Shown here: positions 46,768 to 59,617 of the stretch, piece by piece | Numbering within the stretch: the first letter of the stretch is position 1 | Layout of the letters: every line of letters begins with the position of its first letter | Translations under genes and position numbers: made by a program | Notes under the pieces: model-generated | What the model was told of the DNA's origin: nothing | Seen by the model: only the letters and a program-made list of their open reading frames with translations | Database searches by the model: none | From: Tricholomella constricta | Lineage: Eukaryota; Basidiomycota; Agaricomycetes; Agaricales; Lyophyllaceae | DNA length: 64,000 nucleotides | Assembly: GCA_013368375.1 (NCBI GenBank) | Contig: JAACJP010000018.1 | Span: 372,001-436,000 of the forward strand | Direction of reading: 5' to 3'

Positions 46768-48485
46768 TTTAAGTTACCCTACATTAGTAGACGCAGATAG
46801 GTCTGGACCATTTGCGATAGAGAAATCGGTTACGAAGTAAAGGCAGTCATTTCGCAAATTAACATATGTTTCACAGCCTTGACGCCACATTGATGTTACT
46901 GATGCAAACATCTGCTCTCAGTTGTTATCTCCATCGCCGCATAGGGGATTATTCCAGCTTCCAAGAAATGCGAAGAGCATGACAGTCTGCATAATCTGTT
47001 TCCCACCATGGGGCTATTCTACACGTCTCGAAATACGCTATACTTGATATTAGAAAGAATCATACGCAGGCGATCATGGACATGGAACCGAAACCTGAAC
47101 GAACATGCACAACAAGGATGCAAGATGCAGCTTCTACAGCCATGCATCGATGCCATCAAACTAACATGGATGAGAATGCACAACGAAAATAAGGACATAC
47201 CGATAGCCCCTTGTCATTTATTTTCAACGCTTGTGTCATCTGCGGGACACCATTTTTCTGAATGGATTTGAGGGCTCTTTCAAATTCCCCTGAGATTCGA
47301 CCAGCATATCGTCGTCGAGGCACTGGCGGGAGGGGAAGAACAAAGCGTGACCTCCTATTCTAGAGGCCACCCTAAGTAGAAGGGTAGAGCGACAGATAAT
47401 GATGCGATCCCTGGTAGTGTAGCCCAAGTGATACAAGCTAGGTACCCGGCTTAATTGAAAATCATAAGAGAATTGAGAAGAGAATCATAGCCAGTGACGT
47501 CCATACAGTGTGGCCGGGCAGTGAAGCAGGTCCATGGTATGCTTGGCAGAATTATGACAGAACGTGAGGCGTATGAGAAAGCCCCGCTGACGATAAAGAT
47601 CTTCACTGAAGTTCAGAAAGGCAAGGGAGCTACTAGAGACCGAGTCAGCGTTGTCCTACATTACCAGCTTGAGTGAGAGTTCCATAAAGGCGGAATCCTG
47701 ATATATAGCAACTTCTCCTCAAGAGGAGCGGACCCTGGCAGACCGCGATGGCTGTATCCGGCCAAGAACAGGTTTTCTCCGTCGATGGAGATAGACTGAA
47801 CACGAATACTTCTCGCAGAACCTTGCGGAGGGAATCCCAAGCAGTCATGCGTCTCCAATGTCTGCATCCTCTCAATTCAAATTTCTTCGTCCAGCCGACC
47901 TAGAGCGCTTTCAAGTTGAGAAAAAGTTCCGTTTGGCGCGCAGCGTAAGGCGTTTACTCTTTGCGGACTTGGGCCTCCCGAGATGCGATCGGCTTTTGCT
48001 TGAATAAAATCAACGACAGAGGAACGCGTAGTCGGGAAACTTGTTGAGCATCGAGGACATGGCCCAGTATAATGAATTATATTGCCGAAAGGATTCAGAC
48101 ATCCATGTTGATAGTGAAATGCAATTTTCTACAAGAACGTCCTGGCAATAACGGTGGTACGTCTATAACAGAAATTAAGCGGCCTGGCCTTGACAAGATG
48201 TCGACTCGAAATGTCCTTCCTTGAGGACTTTCCTGGAAATCATCGTGACGAAGCGGGATGGATGGAATGTCGTGTAATAACTAGGAATTTGACACCGATC
48301 ATGTGTCAAGAAGATGAAATACTCGTTTACTCGTTCGATGCGTGATATATTCCATCCAAAGGCAAAACCATGACGCTCCTATATCCAGTATTCAATGCCG
48401 GTTCACAGCGAAGATATCATGGTGTCAAATTAACTGACCCGTTCAATCAATCAAGTCCCAGGTCTAGTCAAACAGCGTTGCATCA
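46768..48485. other. 1.7-kb stretch without a recognised gene
   Basis: Only short frames on both strands, none with family character or splice structure. It presumably holds the 3' flanks of the two convergent genes. Confidence 0.4.
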
Positions 48486-50133
48486 TCAGTAAAAATCCCG
48501 CAAGGCAGATATAGCAAAGGATGAACGCACGGGCTGTGTAATAACAGTTATATGCGGGAAATACAGTTTCAGACGGATGAGGGCCGGTCTAATTCGTGCG
48601 AGATGTTCCGGCCCCCCTTCGAACACGATTTGCTGCAGAGGAGATGTCCCAGGCGGAGTTCGACCCGCTCTTCGCGAAGATACCATGGCCCCTAGGATGG
48701 CAGAACCGAGGGACGGAGCTGGCGAATGTTGTAGCTTCGTCCAGTATGGCTTGATATGGAGTATTTCGAGTATCGGTGCAATGTAAGGCGCTTTGTCGTG
48801 CGTCATAGCTTCCAAAAGCTCGTCCAAGTTGTCTTTGCTCGAGAGGGTGAGGGAGGCGATGGAAGGGGTGTGGCGAAGCAGGTTGGCGAGATCGGAGATA
48901 CCGCCGGCAAACGTGAGGGTTGTAAGGTTGCGCAATTCATTGTAGAAGTGTCCGGGATTCGCCCATGAGAAGTGGCCATCCGAGGTCTCATCGGTCTTGA
49001 TCTGAAGATTCTGAAGTACTGGGAATTTGATTCGGTCGAAGAAGGAAGCGTCGCCTCCGGTACTGAAACGAATTTTAAGGCTAGATAGGCGAGGCATGAT
49101 GACATCGAGAGCAGGTATTGGGAAGCTGGGATTGTATACGGAGAAGTCCCCGTGTTCGAGGTTGATACACTGGGATAAGATGACCACCAAAGGGCCGGGG
49201 TAGACAACACCGGTTTTAAGGGATGTGAGCTGACCCCATGGGATCGCAAGTGGAATCGTTGGAGCGTCACAGAGGACGTCGTAGAGGTTGACAGTGTGGA
49301 GACGCTTTGCCGACATCAAAGATAGCGTGATCGCATTGATATCCCAGCGGGCCATATAGTTGGTAATGAGAGCGAATCTCTCCATCCTTTCAAAAAGGGC
49401 TGGCTTGTGAGAAAGGATGGACGGCATGTAGCCACCATGCACGGTGATGTCCAGCAACAGTTCGCGAAAGCGGTGCAGACGCGGAACTACGACAGATGTC
49501 ATAAAAGCTTCGATTACACTGTTTTCATCGCTTGACCGGCTGTGCGACTTGAAGTAGAGTGATATCGGTACGTGTGATCCAGACCGACGCAACCACGTTT
49601 TCGTCAGTCTCGTGCACCGCTTCAAGGCGACAACGGAGGTTGCTTTCTCGCATAGGTCGATAACGAGATTCGACCACAATCGAGGGGTGTGAAGAGCCAA
49701 TGTTCGCCACTGCGAAGAAACCTGACAGAGCAACAATGGTGCCTGGGATTGATCCGGGTAACAGTCCTCTAACTCGGCAGGCAGGCATGCGAGGAATATC
49801 GCTTGCAGGATCTCAGGCAAGACCCGACGAATCGGAGCGAGAAGGACTGCACAAGAGTCGTGTTCCGTTTGAAGCACAGTACGCTTCATCTGCATTTCCA
49901 GGATCTGGCGCTGCAAGGGAGCCACGATGGTATCAATCTCGAGGATCTCTTCTGCGCATGCGGAGTGGTGCAATCTGAGCGTCTTGACTTCAGTTTCGGA
50001 GGGATTGTCGCCAGTTGACAGCAAAGTATCTATAATTGACTGAATCGTTTTCTTTGAAAAAATTCTTCAAGATTAGAAAACTTGCATTGCGAAATAAGCC
50101 GCTGCTTACCGATTCCGAGGAAGGTGAGTCCAT
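48486..50133 (-). CDS. F-box/LRR-like protein, 525 aa, two exons
   Basis: The large exon (50039-48486) has no ATG at its start. An upstream exon 50133-50110 (ATG GAC TCA CCT...) joins through a 70-nt intron (GTAAGC...CAG) in phase. A coiled-coil-like segment (about residues 30-65) precedes an F-box-like core (PIRRVLPEILQAIFLACLP, about 80-100) and WRTLALHTPRLWSNL. A long series of leucine-rich strands follows. This is the standard architecture of the very large agaricomycete F-box family, putative substrate adaptors of SCF ubiquitin ligases. It is divergent from the RabGAP gene, with 191 bp between start codons. Confidence 0.85.
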
Positions 50134-50324
50134 AGTCAAGAATACCAGCAGGCTTTTGCCTACTCCGGTTTTGAGCTGTGGTGAATTTTATCAATTCAGT
50201 ACTTAGGGGCTTCGCAATTTGTCAAAGCCTGGATCAAGCCACTTTGGGACGTGAGGCTCAGGGCCAGCGCGGCAAGATCACGTGCTTTGCTCTGATCTGT
50301 ACCACACTAACCAGCAAGCCCGCC

Positions 50325-52531
50325 ATGGCTCACGAAGGTCCCGAGGAGACTAGAGGATCCTCCATCAACGAGAAGAGGGACCATATAGACTGGGAAGACC
50401 TACGTAGACGGAGTCTACAGACAGGTGGCTTCGGCCCAAGCAGAGTGGAATTATGGTGCGTCCAACTATTTTCCGCAACAATCAATCATGGAAAGCTAAC
50501 ATGAATGCAGGCCCCAGCTTCTTCATGTCTCCGGTACCCCTACAACACCGGAGAAAGAACCTTTGGTGACCGATGAGCATCGCGACGAGCGCCAGATCCG
50601 GCTGGACACGGACCGCAGCTTCGTTCTATACCCAGTAGGTGAAAAGGCCTTGCCTGCCCTGCGCATCTTCTCATACGGTGTTGCTCATCATCTTGTACTC
50701 AGGAGCACCCTCGCAGGACAAGGAAGTAATGCAGGAGAAACTCAACAGCCTCCTGGTGTCTATATTCCGGCGACGTCCGAAGTTGAATTATTTTCAGGTA
50801 CTATTCATTGCCAATTCCTATCTCAGCCTGGATTGAGACGTGTGTTCTTGTTCGCGGGTTCTAGGGATATCATGATATTGTTAGCGTGCTGTTCTTGACG
50901 CTTCCGGAAGACTTGCAGCTTCAATGTGCAGAGAAGATTAGCTTGCATCGAGTGCGAGACTCGATGGGATCGACGCTCGAACCTGTGCTTGGACTGTTAA
51001 GGTATATCTGCCTTCGTCCTTCTCTGTACTAGGAACTTATCTGTGTGTACAGGGTGACGAAGAATCTCCTGCGGTTGGTCGATTTGGATTATGCGCAGGG
51101 TCTGGAACGGTACGTCCTGGTAAATCGGAAAAATCTCTGATTGACCCTCACATGTTTTTACAGCTCCTCTCCGCTCCCATTCTATGCCCTCTCGAATCTT
51201 TTAACGCTCTTCTCGCATGACATGCCGACCCTCCCTCTCATCCAGCACGTTTTTGACTACATACTCTGTCGGCCCCCGATCATAGTTGTATACCTTGCTA
51301 CGGCTGTACGTGTTCTCCATTGATTTTTTTTTTTCAAAAGGCTCATAAGCTATTGTAGATCATACTTTCAAGGAAAGAGGAGATACGACGGCTGGAAGAG
51401 GAGGATGAGGATGAGGGGATGGGGATGGCGCATTCTCTCCTGAGTGGTATGCCTCTGATATCAGGTAGGGAGGAGTGGAAGTTTCAGGATGTTAAACTAG
51501 AGGATGTGGAGCTGGAGGATATCGAGTTAGAGGATATCGAGCTAGAGGGCATGGAGCTGGGGGACGCCGTGAAAGAGGGCGTGGCTGAGGCTACAAAGGC
51601 GGAGAACGAAACAAGCGTGAAATCGGAGGAGCCTGACGGGGAACCTCTCCCACAGGCCAGTACTGCGGAGACAGAAGGAGAGCTGCTGGATCTGGACGAA
51701 CTTGAGAAGGAGAAAGGAGAGGAAGAGACATCGGATACGAAAGTCGAGGATGCAGAGGTGGTCGAGGATAATTCTGATTCAACGATCGCAGTGAAGGCTG
51801 AGGAATCCCAGACCGACATTGCTACGGAATCCCCAACCCCCGCAGAAGCCCCCCTTCTCAAAGAAGCATCGTCCCTAAAGGATTCTGATGATTGTTCTTC
51901 CAAGCCTACACCTTCCACGTCCCGCCCTGCCTCGCCCTCCCCTCGCCCGCGTCAATCAACCGAAATCACGCTCAAATCCCTACTCACACACGCGGACGAT
52001 CTTTACGCGCTCTACCCGCCGACACATCCTGGTCTCAACCTCTCGAGCATTATGGGGCCGCAAAGCGTCGTGTACACATGGAGCGAGTCCCCTGCCGAAC
52101 TGCCCGCAGACGACGAAGCAGAAGCCATGGTCGCGCGCCCGGGACTCATCGTATACCCCGACGTAGAAGATGACGAGGCGGAGGACGACGGTTCGGAGTG
52201 GGATGAGAAGCCGGAAGCCGCGATGCCAAAGAGGAAGCAGCGGGTGAAGAATAAGCTTCGCAAGAAGATGACAGGCAGGTTTAGGCGGCTGCGCGGACTG
52301 AGGATCGAACGGCGGACGGGGAGGATGGTTGCGGGTGCGGTGGTGGTGCTTGGGGTGGCCATGGCGGTCTATGGGGTGAAAGCCCGTGGGTCGCATCCGG
52401 GGGCAGTTATGTATGGGTCAGCGGGGCATGGGCGCGAGTGGAAGAAGGTCGCTGGGTGGGTAGGAGGCGCGGTTGTCGGCATTGCGGAAAAGATGTTGAG
52501 TGGATTAGGATCCTCGTCCTCGGCACGATAA
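50325..52531 (+). CDS. TBC-domain RabGAP, TBC1D20/Gyp8-like, 620 aa, membrane-anchored
   Basis: Exons: 50325-50455, 50511-50638, 50703-50797, 50865-51001, 51053-51109, 51164-51305 and 51359-52531. The TBC fingerprint is clear: the arginine-finger motif IRLDTDR (R79) and the glutamine finger in NYFQGYHD (Q118). The later TBC part (PLPFYALSNLLTLFSHDMP ... IIVVYLATA) aligns with TBC1D20. Such proteins speed GTP hydrolysis on Rab1/Ypt1-type GTPases at the ER. Beyond residue 240 comes a long acidic, low-complexity region with repeated ELEDI-type units, a basic stretch (KRKQRVKNKLRKKM), and one hydrophobic segment (about 554-571) that should anchor the C-terminus in the ER membrane. Confidence 0.92.
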
Positions 52532-52955
52532 GTAATGGAGGAATGCATCAGTGCAAGTAAGAGCAGTGTATGATACATGTCTCCTGTATAATTAACTTAA
52601 CTCCTCGCATTTGAAGTACAGTTTCTGCGTCCGTGGTGGCGCATCGGTTGGCAATGGCGGGGCCGACTGCCGGAGCCTCGTGACCCGGGCAGTTGTCGTC
52701 AATCCCTCGAGCTCGCTGCTTATAGCATGCCCTTAGCTATCGCACACGTACGGTCCTTCTCTTGCAGGGAGCTAGAATACGTGCGAGGCTTCCTTTGGGG
52801 TTCAATGTACGCGTAATGTCATCGATATCGGCATCACCCTTCTCGGCTGCATGTCAATGCCCAGGGAATCAGGAACCCTTTTGTTGCGCGTTACCTCCTT
52901 ACTTACAAGGAGGTCCATGTGACACTGACATATCCCTTGTATGTCATTGTAAGAC

Positions 52956-52963
52956 TATATAAA
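52956..52963 (+). promoter_or_regulatory. TATA box of the flavin monooxygenase gene
   Basis: TATATAAA lies 72 nt upstream of the ATG at 53035, a good position for a core promoter with a short leader. A strong TATA box is more common in inducible than in housekeeping fungal genes. Confidence 0.6.
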
Positions 52964-53034
52964 GGCCTGTCCAGATAGACCAGACCGTTTCGGTTTTCAC
53001 AACACCCATCTTTTCTGCTCTCGAAATCTGCACG

Positions 53035-55535
53035 ATGACCTCTTCGTCAGTGGTTCCCAATACACCTCTGCCCACTCTCGACAGGCTCAATGCCAGTGTA
53101 CCTACCGATCTTGACGCCAAAGCCGTCGCGAAGGCATGGTTCAAGATCTTCGCCCAGTCGGCCGAAGCGAGTGACGCGCAGGCCGTGGCCCAGCTTTTCG
53201 TCCCGGACGCCTTCTGGCGGGACATGCTAGCGCTCACCTGGGACTTTCGTACATTCTCGGGTCTGCCTAAGATAACCCAGTTCCTCAGTGATCGCCTGGG
53301 ATCGGCGCATCCCCGAGCCTTCACTCTGCGCGATGACGCGTATCTCGGCCTCCAGCAGCCCTTCCCTGATCTCGCCTGGATCAATCTGATGTTCGACTTT
53401 GAGACGGAAGCAGGTATCGCGTCGGGCATCGCCCGCCTCGTGCCCAGCGCTAATGGCGAGTGGAGAGCTCACACTGTGTTCACCAACTTGGAGGACTTGA
53501 AGGGCTTCCCCGAGAAAATTGGCGCATTGAGGAACCATGCGCCGAACCATGGCAAGTGGGTGGCTGATCGGAAGAAGGAGAGTGAGTTTGCCGATAAGCC
53601 GCCGACGGTGCTGATCGTCGGTGGCGGGCAGAGCGGCCTGGGAGTCGCGGCGAGGCTGAAGGCGCTTGACATCCAGAGCTTAGTGGTGGAGAAGAATGGG
53701 AGAATCGGTGATAACTGGAGGAATCGCTATGACGCGCTGTGTCTGCATGATCCAGTCTGTGAGTGACAGTCTATGTCCCCTATGTCGGCGCGGGCTGATT
53801 ATACTGGACCTCAGGGTATGACCACATGCCTTATCTTCCGTGAGTTGCAGCCATCCATTTTCAGCTTGGGTTGTTCATTTTCCCATAGCTTCCCACCGAC
53901 GTGGCCAGTGTATACTCCAGCGGTCAAGGTAAGGACCTCTACACATGTACTGCCTCATCGATTGCCAATTTTGTTTGATACCAGCTCGCTAATTGGCTTG
54001 AAAGCTATGCCGAGTCGCTGGAGCTCAATGTCTGGACCTCCTCTACTGTTGTTAGTGCCACACCGGTGGGCGATGCATATAATGTCATCGTCAAACGCGG
54101 CGACGGCTCTGACCGTTCTTTCACCGTGCCACACGTCGTCTTTGCTACTGGCTTGGGGGCCAATGACGGCGCCGTTCCCATATACCCCGGGATGGTGCAT
54201 ATTTATGTTCTCGATTCTTCATTTGATCCTCAGGTCTGTTTTAGGACGTATTTAAGGGCGAGCTTCTTCATTCGAGCCGACACAAGAAGGCGACAGACCA
54301 TACGGGAAAGAAGGTCGTGGTGGTTGGCGCGTGCACATCTGGTAGCGTCTTCTTTTTGATTGTCCAGATCATTGTCTAAGCTATAATTGCGGCAGCCCAC
54401 GACATCTGTGCCGACTACTACGAGAACGGAGTGGGTGCGTAAAACATCGCATGCGAATTGTTGATGTTGTCTCTCATTTTGCGCTGGCAGACGTGACAAT
54501 GGTACAGCGCAGCTCAACCTACATCATGTCAATCAAGAATGGCTGGAAGGTTCTGATGGAAGGTACCTTACCTCTTCTCCTTTCACCCCATTTATCTCAA
54601 CGACCCCGTTGATAAAACTGAATAACTTAGGCGTATACTCCGAGGGCGGGCCCCCGAGTGACATCGCGGACAGACTCAACGCGTCGTTCCCGCACCATAT
54701 GGGCGTCGGTCTCGCACAGCGCACCACCAAAGTCATTGCTGAGCTGGACAAGTACGTTTGTTAACTGCTAGATATCTTCCACTCAGGCTCGAATGAACTC
54801 GGATTCCTTCCAGGGACGTCCTGGATGGACTCCGCGCGCGCGGCTTCCAGCTGAACGACGGCATCCAGGGCACAGGATTCGCGCTGCTCGCGTGGTCGCG
54901 TGCAGGAGGCTATTACCTCGGTGCGCCGACTATGTCCCCCGCAGATCGAGTCATGCCTTACATTTTTTTTTTTTTGCACATAAGACACCGGCACGAGCCA
55001 GCTCATCGCCGACGGAAAGATCAAGCTGAAGAGCGGCACCTCGATCAAGCAATTCACCGAGGGCGGCCTGGAATTCGAGGACGGGTCCGTACTCGCTGCG
55101 GACGTCGTGGTCTTCGCCACTGGGTAAGGCAGGCTGCCGCTCTGACCGCCATTTACTATGCTGAGATGATGCGCGACATGACAGGCTGGGTGATCCGCGC
55201 GCCCATGTGCGCAAAGTCTGCGGCGAGGAGGTCGAGGCCAAGCTGAAGCCGTTTTGGGGCCTTGACCCGGAAGGCGAGATCAACGGTGTTTGGCGAGACC
55301 TCGGTATGAAGGGTCTTTGGTCGATGATGGGTAAGCCTTGAGTGTCATATTTCACGCCATTTCAATTCTGATGGTGTTGCAGGCAACCTCGCTCTGTGTC
55401 GCTTCCATTCCAAGCATGTCGCTCTTCGTACGTCGTTTGTTCGCTTTTCCTTCTATGTGTGCCTCACAAGTGACTGTAGAGATCAAAGCGATACAGGAAG
55501 GCGTGTTTGGGGAGCGATACAGCTTGACTGTTTAG
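53035..55535 (+). CDS. Flavin-containing monooxygenase with N-terminal NTF2-like region, 606 aa, 13 exons
   Basis: Exons: 53035-53758, 53815-53839, 53889-53928, 53985-54194, 54245-54341, 54396-54434, 54491-54562, 54631-54751, 54814-54920, 54985-55123, 55185-55330, 55383-55427 and 55480-55535, all in phase. Residues about 20-170 look like an NTF2-fold domain (KAWFKIFAQ ... [11 protein letters not shown]). The FAD Rossmann motif is VGGGQSGLG (from G196). The FMO signature [12 protein letters not shown] is followed by the NADPH motif [12 protein letters not shown], and ATG motifs (VVFATG) occur twice. It should oxygenate a small substrate using NADPH and O2; YUCCA-like or Baeyer-Villiger activity cannot be separated by eye. 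Intron 9 contains a 13-15-base T run and ends in TAAG. Confidence 0.92.
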
Positions 55536-57038
55536 ACGATGGCAGATGTATATGAACTGAATTTGTACCGATAGCTTAGGTTTGGTTGTGGTCTTGTTGA
55601 AGAGGTAAGCCAAGATGCGACGTTGATTATCAGAGTGTTGGAACTTGTTACATTTGAGCCATTCTAAGAGTGCACAATTATGTGATATCTTATTTATTCC
55701 TGCGTGCGATCCCCTTCGTCGAAATAGATTCAATTGAGAAGTGACGGTGAGGACTTGAGATCCATTGGTTAATAGAAGAAGTTTCGTTTACCAACGTAGA
55801 CAGACAAGGCCCGACGTAATAAAGGAATACGCCTCCTAACTTTGTCCAACTCAGGGACTCCATCGGTGTACGCAAAACCCTCATACAACTGCGGACAACT
55901 CAAGCGGTGCATACAGGGCAACCGATGGTGGGTAGAGAGCATGGGCCATAGTCCTAGATTTTATTCAGTGCAACAATTCCGGTTACGCTGGGGCTGTGAA
56001 TACTTCGTAGGCTTGCCCAAGTGTCTCTTCGGTTTACTGTAGCGTCGACATAATCGACACTTTTCTGGGCCTTTATAGGTGTTCTCGCAAGGACCTCTCC
56101 AGGCCGGGAAGCTCCGTAAATGATGCATAAATCGAGGTGCTCATAATGGTACTTACAAATACGACATCCACGCCCTATACGTGGCCATTATAGAAGCTAA
56201 AAAAGTGTCAACCACGCGTGAAAGGACAGGATTTACGAAGCTTTCGAAGAGCCGAAGTTAGCAGGAGATGTAGATAGCACTTTCTCTCCCGTGCGATGGG
56301 TTTTTCTTTCCATGGGACATTGATTCATTGTGAGCAGTGAGGAGGGAGACAGAAAGCAGGGCAGCTGCTGAACCTCGGCACTGAGGCGAGTATGAGTTGT
56401 TATCCCAGATCTGACAGCAATACAAGGTCGGTAGGCAAGCTTGATATTCCTGTATCTATTCGTTATCTTCTGGTTGCCTGGGGAAGCTTCGAGAGTGTCG
56501 TTCATCCATAAAAAAAACAAGCTGAGCATTAACGAGCTCGGTAGCCACGAATAAGAAGAGAGGGCCCTGCGAATACTTGCTGTCTTGAATCTGGTTGCCT
56601 TGGAAGTGTCGCGTAGCCATTTTCCCCGGAAAAGCAAGCTTGGCTTTGAAGAGTACAAGGTCTTAATAGCCTGAGTGTCACAGACAAGCGGAAACAATCT
56701 GGCTGCAGCTTCAACTGGGATTCATCCGAGTCGAGACCTTCTTCCCAATTTGGACTTGATCTCCGAGTCGTCGCGATTCCGGAGTCCGAAACATCCGAAG
56801 GAAAGTGACAATGTCTCTGGCTCTTTCCGTTCTTAGAACAATCATTATTCATACCGCTCTTTATGCTAAATGTGTAGTCAATGGCGCTCTTTCCTGCTCT
56901 CCTTGACGACCATACGTGAACTTTGCGCTTGCATGAATATCAAGAACCCATCCTCCATCCATCCATCCATCCATCGATATAAGATGACTGTCTACCTCTT
57001 TCAACTGAGCTAAATCCTCACAACACCCACTGGTTATA
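55536..57038. other. 1.5-kb stretch without a recognised gene; ATCC microsatellite
   Basis: A run of about five ATCC tetramers lies at 56955-56975. Open frames on the minus strand (55464-55733, 56233-56697) show no family character. Confidence 0.45.
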
Positions 57039-58544
57039 ATGATTGTTGCCTCCGACACTGTATGTATACTTTATGCTCGTATGCGAGCCACTCATTGATT
57101 GTATTTTAGACAGATCACCTTTTCCTGAGGAAGTTTCCGCTCGAGACTTTCATACCATTCCCGTCACTTATTCCAGATTTTGTGCCTCGCCGCGCCACCT
57201 TCACTTGCCCAGTGAACCGCATTCCCATCGAACTTCTCGCAGCAATATTTTCCTTCACCCTTCAGGATGTCAATCCCTTCCATATGCATGGCGAAGTTGA
57301 GTTGCGGAGACACAGGGTAGGTTTGACGTTTTCTCCTTCTGAACTTTCCGATCCCCTGGTCCTGGCCATGGTCTGCAGGCGTTGGCGAGGTGTCGCGCTC
57401 TCGACGCCTCTGCTTTGGTCGTCTCTCAACATCGTTTGCGATGCATACATGAAGCACCACATTCCTCTCTTACAAACGTGGTTGGAGCGTTCGATGACGT
57501 GCCCTCTCACTATTTCATTGGCGGAAGTACCCGGAACGAAAGAAATTGTGCACAAGTGGCCGCTACAAGATATCTTGGCCTTGTTGATCACACAAGCCAG
57601 TCGGTGGAAGGCCATCGATATTCGCTTGTTTGTGAATATTCCATCTATTCTGGCCAATCTCCCTCCCGGAAAATTCCATCACCTTGAATCTGTCAAAGTG
57701 ACGTGCCGTCGGCGATCGCTCTCTTTTCACGAGTTTGGAACACTGGATCAGATGTGGAGGGTCGTCCACGATTCACCATCGTTCTCGAGAGCAAAATGGG
57801 ACGCCGAGTTCTTGCATCACAGGTTCCAAACCATTCCTTGGACAAAGCTTACACATATTGAAGTTTCGATGTCCACCAAATCGCTCCCTCTATATTCTTC
57901 CTTCGTGCCACAATCTGGTCGATCTTCACATCACATCCAGCCGTTTCGCCTCGTACAGTTCAGACTACTGGAAAATGGTTGGCGCAACTTTTCGCCCGCA
58001 TATTACAGTGAATCTACCCAAGCTTCGCAATCTGTCCATTGTCATGGACCATTCACCCGACATTTTCCTCGAACAATTCACGCTTCCATCATTGGTGTCG
58101 TGCAAAGTCCAACTGTATGGACGGGGCTTTTTCTGGGACGACGAAACACCTCCGAAGCTCGATTCGTTCATAGAGCTTCTGAAGAGATCGCAGTGCCATC
58201 TTCAAACATTCGCATATGGAGATAGCGATACATGCGAGGACCTTCTCTGCGACATTCTCAGGACTCCTTGGATGACAGGCCTTACTGGTCTCCATGTCAC
58301 ATCTAGAACGACGGAAAAGCTTACGATATTCCTTACGCGAACAAATACGTCCACAGTCCTCCCGAAGCTCAAAGAACTCAAAATTAAAGGAACCGCATCG
58401 TCTCCTGAGGCCCTGATGAACATGATTGACTCGCGGAGAGTAAAAATGGACAATTCCACCTCGTTGCTTCTAGATGTAAGTATACAGCTTGCGCGTCATT
58501 GACACAACCAGGAGGAATCGAGGCGAGCAGCATGGACACGATAG
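57039..58544 (+). pseudogene. F-box/LRR-like gene with a frameshift
   Basis: A start exon at 57039-57059 (ATG ATT GTT...) joins through a 50-nt intron (GTATGT...TTTTAG) to an exon from 57110. This exon carries an F-box-like core (NRIPIELLAAIFSFTL, then MVCRRWRGVALSTPLLWSSL). LRR-like sequence continues to about 57880 (LTHIEVSMS). It then clearly resumes one frame over as NRSLYILPSCHNLVDLHIT and runs to a final intron near 58476-58511 and a stop at 58544. The switch needs one extra or two missing bases at about 57870-57890, with no splice sites to explain it. Either a recent loss of function or a sequencing error. Family and probable role are as for the other F-box genes here. Confidence 0.75.
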
Positions 58545-59617
58545 CCTGCTTGGACGATTCTACTGATAATGAAACCTGTACACATGTAATTGTTACTGCA
58601 CATTATTTCTGGACATGAACCGAATCGACGTTGGACTTTCACAGCGCAAATCAGCGGTTGGAGAAGCGATGTTACGTCTCCAAAGGTGAGAGTCAACAAG
58701 TCCAGGGGTTTGCATATGGTCGATGGTTTTGGTGGACTGAAGTGTTGTAAGAGATCGGATGGATGGTGAAAACGAAAGCCACGATGTAGACTGGCGATGG
58801 CCGCTCCGCTCCAAAGTGCGTAAATTTCGAAGCCGGCGTGGCCCGCGTGAGGAATACCAGGCATACGGCAGTGTTTGATTCGGAAGGCGATTCGTGAGCT
58901 CCTCCACTGTTTGAAGGGAATGTTCTGGCCCAGCGTGCCCGAGTACTGTCCCAGGGCCCTAAACCCTTCCGTGGTAGACCAATTTCCAGTATCCGACTCT
59001 CTAACAAAGCTGAATTCTGGGATCTGCAAGTGTCGATGTCTCGAGTTTAATGGAAAAGCAGCGTATCCGGGCCCCAGTGATTTCCGCATTCCCTGAATTC
59101 AAGCGCGATGTTCAAGTATAGCAAACGAACGAGTGGGTCTGGCGATTAGCGATGTTTTACAGCAACAACATTGATTAATTGAGGAGTATGGCAGTTGAAC
59201 GGAGGTTATCATGAACGATAAGGTAGAAAGACAAATCCGACTTCCGATCACCGGCACGAGATGAAATAATTTTTCTAACGTATATATGGATGGAGGTGGA
59301 TGGATTCGGATGCACATGCTCAATACCGACATTGCTTTCACATAATAAAAAGTGGTGAATTAGGAGTGAGCCGCGGTGATGGCAGAGCTGGCACATCCAC
59401 CGATCGGCGAAACGAAATCTTAGCCAACCCAACGACCACGCTCCGCATTTGGAGGACATACACCGCGAGGGAATGATATCTGAAGAGCTTCCGAGATATG
59501 TTATGATTGAGGTCAATGTAATGTTATAGAGTGGTAGGGGTGATGGTATTGCGAAATGATATACACGCCATCATTTTTGTGAAGGATCACTACGAAATCT
59601 GGCTTACAATTCTGTGT
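58545..59617. other. 1.1-kb stretch without a recognised gene
   Basis: A 198-codon minus-strand frame at 58496-59089 overlaps alternative frames on both strands and has no domain or splice support; I could not assign it. The rest is 3' flank of the P450 gene. Confidence 0.4.

Noticed and set aside
51484..51918. A Ser-rich minus-strand frame of 144 codons
   Set aside because: It is the antisense of the acidic low-complexity region of the RabGAP; the Ser runs come from reverse-complemented Glu codons.
56955..56975. ATCC microsatellite as a regulatory element
   Set aside because: A simple tetranucleotide repeat in intergenic DNA with no supporting context.
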